Below, in pieces: positions 12,921-22,440 of a stretch of DNA of 64,000 nt. The position numbers and the translations under genes were made by a program. The notes below the pieces were generated by a model. It was given only the letters and a program-made list of their open reading frames with translations. It was not told the origin of the DNA and ran no database searches. Position 1 is the stretch's first letter. Every line of letters begins with the position of its first letter. This DNA comes from Tricholoma matsutake (lineage: Eukaryota > Basidiomycota > Agaricomycetes > Agaricales > Tricholomataceae): positions 2,728,001 to 2,792,000 of the forward strand of contig AP026546.1 in assembly GCA_026075535.2 (NCBI GenBank), read 5' to 3'.

Positions 12921-13131
12921 CAGCTGGGGCTGGCCTGTGTTTCCCATGAAAACACAGGCCTCAGAAATGTGTTTTGTGACTTTGATGTGTGTTTCCTTGA
13001 GAAACACCTTATGTAAGCACTGCCAAAAAGCTGATTATATAACAGTTATCCCAAGGAAACATGGATTAGAAGTCACAAAACATGTTTCCGAGACCTGTGT
13101 TTCCATGCGAAACACAGGTCAGCCCCAGCTG
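12921..13131. mobile_element. 211-bp MITE inside copia C1 pol
   Basis: A short non-coding element whose ends are inverted repeats of about 28 bp with few mismatches: CAGCTGGGGCTGGCCTGTG on the left and its near complement on the right. It lies between the C1 codons for SKSYCCYN and ATRKVHSSY. Removing it with about 8 flanking bases restores the frame. The flanks share TGGTT, so the duplication is probably 8 bp and degraded. The superfamily cannot be assigned. Confidence 0.75.
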
Positions 13132-14100
13132 TGGTTGTAGCAACAGTATGATTTAGATTTGGAGTCATAACCAATCAATACACATTCAATCGACCGCTCA
13201 AAGATTTTGGGATTGTTCTTCTTAGAAATGAGGACAAAAGCTCAACAGCTGATCTCCCACAAGTATGAATAATCAGGTTTGTGCTCATACCATAATTCCC
13301 AAGGTGTAACACCCTGTAGCAATTGTGTTGTGGTTTTTGCATGCAAATGAGACACCGTCAAGTAAAATTCATCCCAAAGAAATGGTGGCAACCCTGAGTA
13401 GATCCTCATAGTCCAAGCCTTTGCCATGAGAGTGCAGTGCATCCATTCCACATGACCAATGTGAGCAGAAGTATGTGGAGCAGTAAATCATTGGTCTGTA
13501 CCTCACATTTTCAACCAAGCCTGCATTTTGTGAGACTTCAGTTCGCTGTTATCAGTGATGTAGGTCCTGATTTTTAGTCCTGTCTCATTTTCCCAAGCAA
13601 GTTCCCAAGCTTTCAGTTCTGGAAAAGAGTCATCCTTATTTTGCAGAGGTATCGACCAAGGAAAAGACATGTAATCATCGACTATATCCATAACATACAA
13701 ATTCCCATCCCAAGATTTGACTGCATGGGGGCCTGATAAGTCCACCCACACTTTTTCCAACTTTCTCATCACCCTATGTCCTCTCCCCTCTTCACATGTC
13801 TTAGGAACAGGAGTTCTGGTCTGTTTACTGAGAATGCAAGATTCACATTTAGGAGGTTTAGGGATAGAGCTAGTAGGCACACCTGTGAGTGCACCCTTTT
13901 TGGCCATATCCCAGAGAGACTGATAATTTGTGTGACCGAGACGGTGGTGCCACATTTCTAGGTTGAGAGGTTTGTGTATGGTAAACTTGTGATCAGCAGC
14001 AGCAGAATATAGGATAAGATTGTAGAGTTTTTTGGAGAGTCGAGATCCCCAAGCAGCAATGAGTGCTCTGGTGGATTTGTCAGTGATCCAACATAGGGAG

Positions 14101-14285
14101 TGGAAGGAAGCTGGAGCTTCCAACACTTAAGGAGACAGAAACATGTTAGGAACTTAGTATATTCAAGGGGAGGAAACTAAGCTACAGCACAAGTACTCGA
14201 AGTGTAGACTATATACCAACAGAATAACATGTGATAATAGACATGCATGTGATAATGCAATGCTGATGTAAGAGGCACTCTTACA
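14101..14285. repeat. Left LTR of the small LTR element
   Basis: A 185-bp repeat of 16949-17115. It contains an 18-bp stretch missing from the right copy (near ATAGACATGCATGTGATA). Both ends can fold: GGAAGC-TGGA-GCTTCC at the left and TGTAAGAG-GCA-CTCTTACA at the right. Confidence 0.88.
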
Positions 14286-14437
14286 CTCTCTCATACTCCA
14301 AAAAAATGACCGGAGGGGGGGGGCTTGTATCAACAAGTCATAGGCACACTTTACACATCGGTGAAAACATTGAGTTGCATGGTAGTGGACTGATGATGAA
14401 AGTGGGCATTGAACATGGCAGGCTTTGATGAGGACTG

Positions 14438-14580
14438 GTGTTGACAAGGATGGGGACAGGTGTTGATGAGGGTGGGGACAGGTGTTGATGAGGGTGGGGA
14501 CAGGTGTTGATGAGGATGGGGACAGGTGTTGATGAGGGTGGGGACAGGTGTTGATGAGGATGGGGACAGGTGTTGACGAG
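14438..14580. repeat. 22-bp minisatellite in the small LTR element
   Basis: Six to seven tandem units of about 22 bp (consensus GGGGACAGGTGTTGATGAGG plus two bases), varying between GAGGGT and GAGGAT. It lies just inside the left LTR and degenerates into related GAGGACATTG units to about 14640. Confidence 0.8.
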
Positions 14581-16948
14581 GACATTGATGAGGACATTGA
14601 CAGGTGTTGATGAGGACGTCACAACGATGGGGACAGGTGTTGCAAGGACAGAGACAGGTGTTGAAAAAATGACTGTTGCATTTGAGGGGAAGGTATTGAT
14701 GGCAAAAAATGGGGGTTGGGGTGTGTTACAAGGCCACATTTGTGAACAATGGGTGTTGGGTGTGAGTGGAGGGCATTGACAGTAGAAAACAGAGGGGTGG
14801 GGGCATGTACAAAGGCTCCTTGGCAACAGAATGGGGGCTGGGGCATGAGATGGGGAGGTGAACAGGGAGCGAGGGGGGCCAATGGCATCCTCAGTGATGT
14901 AAGATGGTGGGGGGGGGGGGAGGGGGGGGGGGGGGGTCTGAGCCAAGCAGGGGTGCATAGAAAGCAAATGAGGCACAGGCAATGAAGAGGGGGTGTCATC
15001 AGTGACATGGCAGTGGTGTACCACACAGACGATGCCCAAATGGCGCATTTATGGGGGGTCTGGGGCAAGCTGGGTGGCTAGGACAGGGTTGGCAGTGAAT
15101 GGGGGGTGTCGATGACAATGTGGCAGTGAGATGGGGTGGTTCTGGGTGCAGCATGGAGGGCTGAGGATCAAGCTGGGGTGAGTGGTGCTGTCATAGGCTT
15201 CCTGGACCATTGTCGAGAAGGGCGAGGCTGGTGGGGTGGTTTCGTTGAGTACAGGACATGTTCCGATGAGCACAGCTGCTCATCATCACATGGTTCCATT
15301 TGCAGGGTTGCAGACTGTTGCTGTGGGCTGTCATCCATCTGGGTACCTGTCTCTGAGGTGCTAGAGGTGGTCCGGGTGCCAGAGGGGACCCAAGCTGTCA
15401 TTTCTGGGGTGGCTGCAGCCAGTGTTGTTGCTGTTGCCGATGACAATGTGGTGCTGGCAGTGGGAGGCTCAGGGTGTGACAGGAGGGGCTGTGGACTGGG
15501 CTGTTGGCGGTCATCACCAATGTTGATGAACAATGCCACATGGCAATGAACGGCTCTTGAGGAGGTTGAAGTAAAGGAGTGAGCGAGTGTGGAAGCAGTG
15601 AGTGATGTCATTTATAGAGGGTCATGTTGCATTTTGAAGGTGGAGGTGGTGGGGAAGCTGCAGTCATCATGTGTGACATGGTAGTTGCATTGCACAGCTC
15701 AAGCTGTTTGATGGGAGTGAAGGGGATGAGCTGGGGGGGAACAGAGGGGTGTGGGAGGTTGCATGGGCCATCATTGGGGATCCTGGAACCAGCAGAGCCA
15801 TTCTGTCAAGCAGCAGACACATTCTGATGAATGCGTCCACATGTAGCCGGTGTCCATGTTGTTAGCATAGACACAGGTGATGGGGGGAAAATGATCTTGA
15901 GAAGGTGTGGAATCAAAAGAGGAATCCTGAATAATGGCATTTGCACTTGAACAGCACAGGAGTGACATGGCAGTGGCAGTGAGCGGCTCAGGGCATGTAG
16001 CAGGTGGTCTGAGGGTTGCTGTTCATTGTTCTGGAGGCTGCAGAAGCATTTGGGGGGATGTGGGTTGTCCAGGGAGCATGTGCTATTGTTCACAAGGTGC
16101 TGGGTGCAGTTCAAGAGCTGGGAGAAAGGTCATCGTTATCATTGTCAATGATGTTAATGTGGCTGACAGAGGCTGTGTGGTTTTGATATGCCATTGGCTG
16201 AAGGACATTTCTTGGGATAGATGAGGGAGTTGTGGGAGTGTCTGATTGCAGTGATGGAAACATAATGGTGGGGACGAGGCAGGTGAATTTGAGGGTGTCG
16301 GTGGGTGTTCAAGACAGAGACATGGTCAGGGAGTTGTTCAGTGCATTTGCACTGAATGGCATGGAATCTACCTGAGTGAGTGATGTGTTCAACACTCTCA
16401 ACTATGACATCGAACAAGCATAGTGGTAGCTTGTCAGCTGTGAAGGAATGGTGGACATGGACATCCCAGTATTGTCGCCCTCAGAGGCTACAGGTTCTGT
16501 AATGGTGGTGTTTGCTTTGGTGGGTTGGGCATTTGAAAGCATGAAAATGGAGAAGATGGCAGTGGCAATAGTAAAGAAAGTCAGGACAAACATGATTGAC
16601 GGATGCACTTTGAAAGAACATAGCTTGCAAGTCAACTTGTATGGTAGCCTGCCCAAAAATGTTGAAAGTCAAGCCGTCAGTGTAGGTGGTGTCAATGGCA
16701 GTGGCAACATGTCAGATGGGGGGATGTGCAGGGTTGGTAATTGTTGTTTTGCAGCCAAGTGAGATGCATGGGGTGGAGATGGGGTATAGGTGGTGTATAA
16801 ACAAGACGATAGTTCAGGGAGAGTGCTATTGTTCTGTGTCCAGAAAAATTGACCATTTTGGAAATTTCAGGGTTGGCGGGGTAAAGAAAAGATGTGCATC
16901 ATGAGAGAGTACTAGAGTGTGGATAGTAAGTTTGTAACAAAAAAAAAG

Positions 16949-17115
16949 TGGAAGGAAGCCAGAGCTTCCAACACTCAAGGAGACAGAAACATGTTAGGAA
17001 CTTAGTATATTCGAGGGGAGGAAACTAAGCTACAGTGCAAGTACTCAAAGTGTAGACTATATACCAACAGAATAACATGTGATAATGCAATGCTGATGTA
17101 AGAGGCACTCTTACA
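16949..17115. repeat. Right LTR of the small LTR element
   Basis: A 167-bp copy of the left LTR, preceded by an A-rich purine tract and followed by the second GGGAG. The terminal stems are kept while the left loop differs (CAGA instead of TGGA). Confidence 0.88.
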
Positions 17116-18540
17116 GGGAGTTGTCGAAATGGGCTGTAGTGTTAGAGTCATCAGCCAGTGTTCCCACTGAAATAAGCTGAACTGCCACATTAGGAATATA
17201 GGGGGTGTTATGTAATGTGATTGATGCACCTCAAGCAACCCATAATTTGATGTCGCCAACTCTGATGGCAACAATTGATGTGCTGCCAATGCCTTTGACA
17301 GAACAAGGCTGAACCAGAGGAAGAGTGAGAAAATCTGACTTGTCGGGGGAAGTATGGACAGATGCCCCAGTATCAATGATAAATAGATGATTGTCGATGG
17401 ATAGTTGAGAATGGCTTGCCTGATTGAGAGGTTCAACAGAAAATGCATCAGTGATGGGTGTAATAGAATTATGAGCCCAATCAATACTAGTCATTTCCTC
17501 ACCCTCAGTGACAATCCAACCCTCATATTCCAATCTATCATTGGCAGTAGGAAGCTGATCACTAGTCAGCCCAATGAAACCTGCCACATGGGCCACTGGT
17601 GGGTCAGGTGGGGGGGCCGTTGAGGCAGAGTCGAGCATGACAGTGAAAGCCCAACCGTTAACATCTTTCACAGTGATCAGAACCCTGGAGCTCGATTGAG
17701 ATGAGGTACTGTTCTTCTTTCCCTTATCCTGTGCTGCCCATTGGGCTGCAACTGATTCCTCAATAGACCTCCCTGCCATGCCACCACCAGGTTTGATGCA
17801 ATACTCAATGGTATGCCCAGGCTTCTTACATATGGGGTTCATGCAAAGATACGAACTTGGAGGCCTTGACAGCTTGGAGTGGGCAGAGAGCACAATCAAG
17901 GAATTATTACAGTGGAGATTCTCGAGAAGAGACTGCTCATTTTCAAGAAACATGTGTATATCTTTGGATGTGTAAGGCAATGAAGCAGTGGAGGTGGCAA
18001 TGTCATGAAAAATAATGGATCGCGCATGGGGGAAATTTTCACTGAGGGAACTAAGCAATGCAATACACCAAAGGAGGTTGGCTTTAATGTCCCCCATGGC
18101 AAAAGCATGCTCAATAAGAGTGCAGATTTTTTCAGTGGTCTTGGGGAGGGGAGTGTCCTTCGTGCACTGAATGGATAGGGCCTGCTGTAATAGTTGCACC
18201 TGTTGAACTGGAGGGCCTTCCAATTAATACTAGGACCCTTTGACATATCAATAAATGGACACTCAGAGGGAGCAATGCTGGACACTAGAAAGGCATAAGC
18301 TAAACAAGAGTTGGCTTTCCAATTTGTGAGGGCACGGTAATCGGATGAGGGTGGTTGAGTGATATCATCAGTGACATAGTCATAGAGACCATTGAGAGTG
18401 AGAGCAATGATGATTTCTTTGCACTATTCTTTGTAGTTAGATTTGAGTTTATCGAGCATCTCGCTGACATACTGGACAGATAATCTGATGAGTGGGATGG
18501 ATGGGGCAGTAGGATCAGAAGCCATAGTTGACTTGACCAT
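17116..18540 (-). pseudogene. Copia C1 gag and protease
   Basis: The upstream part of C1 coding on the minus strand. The start is near 18540 or 18525, followed by gag sequence (LDKLKSNYKE), with a TAG where the sister copy at 7662 has TGG (tryptophan). A frameshift lies near 18220-18290. The region 17231-18223 is open and holds a zinc-knuckle-like segment CMNPICKKPGHTIEYC and the aspartic protease motif FIIDTGASVHTS. It ends where the small LTR element begins, and the reading frame resumes at 14100. Confidence 0.85.
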
Positions 18541-18927
18541 CACAGGCTAATGTGGAGTGGCAGGAAGATGTGTAGTGGCGACAAAGGAGCACACATGCCA
18601 GAATTATCAGGTTGTGCACAAAGTAAAGTCTGTGACCTGGGACGGCAAGAGTGATCGAGATGATTGATCAAAAAAAGAAGAGACACCAGATGACGTATGT
18701 CATCAAGTGGCTAGGAAGCTTTCTATCGTTGTTTCTAACAACAAGATTGGCCCATAACCTATAGAAAATCAATCCTAGCATAATCAGAGTTTAACTCAGT
18801 CTCTGTACAAGTGACTTCGATAATACAAGTACTGAACCTAGCATAATCAGAGTTTAACTATAGGTACAGTAAGTAATGATCCATAATCGAGTGATAACAA
18901 ACGTGCTCACCTCAGTCTCTGTACAAG

Positions 18928-20449
18928 TACACTGTCCAAGGTCCAGGCCAGGACCTGCTGACCCAGGTCCAGACCTGTGAGGATGGTGGCTTGGCCCAGG
19001 AACACTAAATGGAACATCTTACAAATCAATATACCATGTGATTTATGTGTTGGTTCATTTTCCAGACCGCACGTCAACAACAGCAGCCACCACCACTGTC
19101 AATGACACTGCCTCCTCCCCTACTCCTATCCCTAGAACCAACAGCAGATATGGGCCCAAATGATGATAACGTCGTTTGGGCACCTGGTAAGTTTATTATT
19201 ATGTTCTATGCTTTTTATTTGATTCAACTAACTTATATTTTTCATTTCTTGTAGGTTTTGATTTATAACAACGAAACAACACCCGGACAATGACAATGGC
19301 CACTTACAGGACCATGGAAGCACCCCCAACCACCATCATGAGCAACTGCTCACAGGGTGGGAACACGTGCAACTACAAATCAGTGAGAGAACAGTAATGC
19401 CACCACCAGACCAAACAGAATGACAATGGAACAACGAGACAGCGGGAGACAAGGGGAGACAATGAGAAGGAGGCAAAGCACACGAATAAAAGGCCCGAGA
19501 GACATCAAGCTATGTCTCTTGGGCCATTGGTAAGTTTCTTATTTCATTATTTTGTTACTAACAAACCTTTTTAGGTACTAACTAGAACTGCTGATAATGA
19601 TGACTGGATGACGATGCCAGTACCCGCCACACAGCAGGGTGGATCACGGGTGCTCAACAACAAACCAGGGGACAATGATGATAGGAGAACCAGGACTGGG
19701 ACAAGACAATGACAACAGGGATGGGGATGGGGACCACAATGAAATGGGCAGGGATGCAGGGATGACAATGATGAGGAAGAGGGGACAGCAACGATGCACA
19801 GGACGATCCAAGCACCCCACCCCACCGCTGTGAGCTGCTGCTCATGTGGTGGATTGCAGGTGGTTGATGACAAACAGGGTCCCAACAGTGATGAGGATGA
19901 TGGCCCTAGCACCCATGCTGCTGCGAGCGACTGTTTGCATTGCAGAAAGTGGGTGCTAATGGATGACCAGAATGACAGGGGATGAGCAAACAGCAGGGTG
20001 ATGGTGTTGACAATGCAGTGCAACACAATGGCACTGCAGCCCCATGCCCTTAGCCTCCCCCTATGCATTGCAATAGGAGGGAGTACTTTAGTTTTATTTT
20101 ATTTTTCTCGCTTTGGATGATGGGATGACCCTCTCCTCTCCCCCATGTTTTGTGCCAGGCAGGATTTTTTTTTTTGGTTTAATATTGTTGTGCTGCCCCC
20201 TCGCGTTTGTGTGAGGGGTTAATTGTATCTTTTCTTTTTCAGTGTTTCTTTGACTCTCTGACCAATTTGACTGTTTTTTTTTTAAAAACAAATGTTTCTG
20301 CTTACTTGGGTTCCCAAGCCACACGTAGCAGCATGATATGTGCTGTTGCACAACTAACACTCATTTTTGAAACTTTACAGGTAAAAAATGTCTTTTAGCA
20401 GGTTGGACCCTGGTCTGGACCTGGACTGGGCCAGACCTTGGACAGTGTA
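18928..20449. mobile_element. 1.5-kb terminal-inverted-repeat element
   Basis: The ends are perfect 16-bp inverted repeats (TACACTGTCCAAGGTC). The flanks TGTACAAG (18920-18927) and TGTACAAA (20450-20457) are an 8-bp duplication with one change; the sister LTR has TGTACAAG once. The interior has no convincing transposase. It is rich in CCACC-type runs, contains paired GGGCCCAAA-like arms near 19153, and has intron-like GTAAGT and TAG boundaries at about 19188-19255. Eight-bp duplications fit hAT, KDZ or P-like families. Sequence related to its interior occurs at 26.4-27.3 kb. Confidence 0.75.
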
Positions 20450-20620
20450 TGTACAAATGACTGAGGTGAACAGTTGACTGTCTACTCTATATATATGTGA
20501 GGCCAGCTACACAAAGAATGAAAGGAATAAACAGCACAAAGGGACTTACAAAATGATGCATCAAAGAGATAAGCTATAAATAGTACACGGATCAGACGCA
20601 TGATCGCGTACGCTCATGAT

Positions 20621-21911
20621 TAGTGATGTGCAAGGCTCGGCCCAAAGCCCTGAAGCCCGGGCTGCCGAGCCCCAGAAGCCTGAGCCAAGCCCTTGAGCCC
20701 GGGCTTTATGGTAGTGAAGAAGGATGTTCACGAGACGAAGGATTTATGGCCTGAAAAGTCATGGTGAACCGGAAATCGACTCTACAAGGCGTTGTTTTAC
20801 TGGAACTCCTTCAAGATCGGGACCTGTTCACAGCCACTTCGGCCCCTATACTGATCGTTTCGCTTATTCCCTCTATGAACTAGGCATCACCTGTCGTCAT
20901 TATCGCTTATTATCAGTCCTCTGCGATATCCTTGTTTCCTGTGGCATCAAAACTCCCTAGTTCTAAGTTCTTCAACAGACAGCACTGAGTATTACGCACT
21001 GGTTACAGGCTCTGCACATACTAGGGATGATTGGCCTGCCGTATAACCTCTGCATCCCTGGTCGAATCAGTTTTGAGGGATATGCAATGGAAAGCCAGGT
21101 TCTACTCGGATATGGCAGTCACCATGGGACCCTGTTAGTGGTTTGTTCTCACCTCTTTGGCTTTCACCACCAGCTAATTATGTGTTATGATCAGACAGAA
21201 AGACAAAGAACCTGCTACTCGACGTCCTCGAAAAGGGATGAAAAGAGGGCCATGAAAGAGGAAGGACCCATGGGTATGATGAGGGATATGACGCGGGGTT
21301 GACGTGGGGCTTCAGGACAGACCCGGGGACGATTTTTTTGAGAAGTTGAGGAAGGAGGATGAGATGAAGGCCCAAGACGATGTGTACGAGGGCTAGGTGT
21401 CAACCCCCTGAATTCGAACTACTACCCACGCCGCTACCCACGCAGCCCCTACAACCGCCAAACCTCGGTGTGCCGCCCTCCACACGGAGCCGCCTGTCGA
21501 CAAATTCTTCACCTCGCTGAAAAGTGCGGAGATGACGGCCGAGCCTCGCATTCTGCCCGACTTCAGACCACGAGCCGCAGCTCGGAAACGACAGAACAAG
21601 CTACCAGAGCCCTCAGAACACCCCCAAACTCTGTCCCAACCACAATTTGAAAGCCCTTCTCTGTGCCGCATCACTCGGATTCACATGCACCACTACCGCT
21701 TTTTTTCACTGTTGTCCCCACAATCATGGCAAGCTCAGACCTCTCGAAACATTTCTTGACGTCCCTACTGATTTCTTCATTCCCCCTCTCAAGCCCAGGC
21801 CTGAGCCCGAGCCGAGCCCGAGCCGAGCCTGAGCCTGCTACCAGGGCTCGGCTCGCGATGTATTGAAGCCTGAGCCCACTCAAGCCGAGCCGGGCCCTGT
21901 GTACATCACTA
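20621..21911. mobile_element. Non-autonomous hAT-like element, possibly carrying captured sequence
   Basis: The ends TAGTGATGT and ACATCACTA form short terminal inverted repeats of the hAT type (TAGNG). The flanks CTCATGAT (20613-20620) and CTCAAGGT (21912-21919) each differ by one base from CTCATGGT in the sister LTR, so the 8-bp duplication is clear. The subterminal parts are GGCTCGGGCC-like repeats. The middle (about 20720-21750) is balanced in composition, unlike the repeats around it, and holds short open frames such as 20724-20960. I recognise no transposase or host gene in it. Confidence 0.78.
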
Positions 21912-21941
21912 CTCAAGGTGTGATAATGAGCATTCTCAACA

Positions 21942-22214
21942 AGATAAGAATAGACTACGGTACTATTAGTAATCTAGTATGTAAAGTTCTATGGAACGTT
22001 ACTCACCTCAGTCGATGTATAATTGACCGATGTCTAACTAATAATGTAGGGTATATATACTAGAAGTCATAAAGGTAACCAGAGAGTATAAAGGGAACGT
22101 GCCAAAGGACTCATTACTAATAATGCCGACACGCCATAATGGGATGTCGGTGGATGGGATCAATGACCGTATCATCGGATACGATGATACCCGTTCACGG
22201 TGTACATCTCAACA
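21942..22214 (-). repeat. Outer part of the 5' LTR of copia C2
   Basis: It continues the LTR piece at 7809-7886. After removing C1 and one AGATA, the two parts form one LTR of about 345 bp. It ends at TCTCAACA (22214), which reads as TGTTGAGA on the minus strand. It contains TATA-like stretches. Its outer end is about 225 bp from the D-lactate dehydrogenase start, so it may contribute to that promoter region. Confidence 0.72.
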
Positions 22215-22440
22215 ACTACTGGTCTTCAGCTTTCTCGAGAGTATATATATGCTTCTTATCTAGACTTTCATGTAGTAAAAACACGAGCATAACCAACTGT
22301 GCAATTGGCAATGCGATGCCGGTTTGAGGGTATACTTTTTATAGGCTTTTGAACAGATCAGTCACGGTTCCTGACATGCCGAATTCAATGCTCTGCGGTT
22401 CAACACTGGTTGCCGGCCCCTAATGATATTGTCTAGGAAA

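Larger units (their letters stand above)
9587..14100 (-). pseudogene. Copia C1 pol: integrase, reverse transcriptase, RNase H (interrupted)
   Basis: The downstream part of C1 coding on the minus strand. From 14100 downward: the GAG-pre-integrase finger (MWHHRLGHTNYQSL...CESCILSKQ), integrase core DIVDDY and TDNSELKSH, the connection domain, reverse transcriptase and RNase H (10952-11962), ending at TAA 9587-9589 after QNVADMFTKALD. The RT active site reads VVVHVDNYLSIA; the usual second aspartate of Y-V-D-D is Asn, so RT should be inactive. There are also frameshifts around 12000-12160. A solo LTR (9712-10886) and a MITE (12921-13131) interrupt it. Deleting each with a few duplicated bases rejoins the frame. 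Confidence 0.88.
14101..17115. mobile_element. Small LTR element without recognisable pol, inside copia C1
   Basis: A 3015-bp insertion bounded by direct repeats (14101-14285 and 16949-17115) with TG and CA ends, and by the duplication GGGAG at 14096-14100 and 17116-17120. Excising it with one GGGAG rejoins the copia frame exactly (FDNS then LCWITDKS), so the boundaries are secure. The 2.66-kb interior encodes nothing I recognise and has low-complexity G-rich tracts and a minisatellite. It is therefore a non-autonomous element of TRIM or LARD type. On the plus strand an A-rich purine tract (ACAAAAAAAAAG) precedes the right LTR, which favours plus orientation. However, a related LTR at 36273-36493 sits upstream of minus-strand gag, so orientation is left open. 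Confidence 0.88.
18760..21941 (-). repeat. 5' LTR of copia C1, split by two DNA elements
   Basis: The LTR pieces are 18760-18927, 20458-20620 and 21920-21941, plus retained duplications. They align with the 3' LTR. The right end is CTCAACA at 21941, followed by AGATA. The two insertions occupy 18928-20449 and 20621-21911. Confidence 0.88.
7882..21946 (-). mobile_element. Ty1/copia element C1 with at least six nested insertions; AGATA target duplication
   Basis: A minus-strand copia element spread over 14 kb. Its own DNA is only about 5.5 kb once the insertions are removed. The outer ends are the LTRs at 7887-9564 (3') and 18760-21941 (5'), flanked by AGATA at 7882-7886 and 21942-21946. Next to the 5' LTR is the primer site GGTTATGGGCC (minus strand, 18749-18759). 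Next to the 3' LTR is a purine tract GTGAGGAGGAG (minus strand, from 9565). The internal order gag, protease, integrase, RT, RNase H is copia-type. Insertions: 8071-9391, 9712-10886, 12921-13131, 14101-17115, 18928-20449 and 20621-21911. Confidence 0.92.

Noticed and set aside
13242..14126. Two separate genes on the minus strand
   Set aside because: Both are pieces of copia C1 integrase split by point stops.
14438..14640. CRISPR-like regular repeats
   Set aside because: The units are contiguous 22-bp repeats without unique spacers. It is a minisatellite in a fungal transposon.
14338..15068. Minus-strand proline-rich ORFs in the small LTR element
   Set aside because: They are produced by the G-rich minisatellite and homopolymer runs, overlap each other in different frames, and lack any gag or pol motif.
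15136..15611. Overlapping plus (137 aa) and minus (147 aa) ORFs
   Set aside because: There is no family motif on either strand, and both lie in low-complexity G-rich interior of a non-autonomous element.
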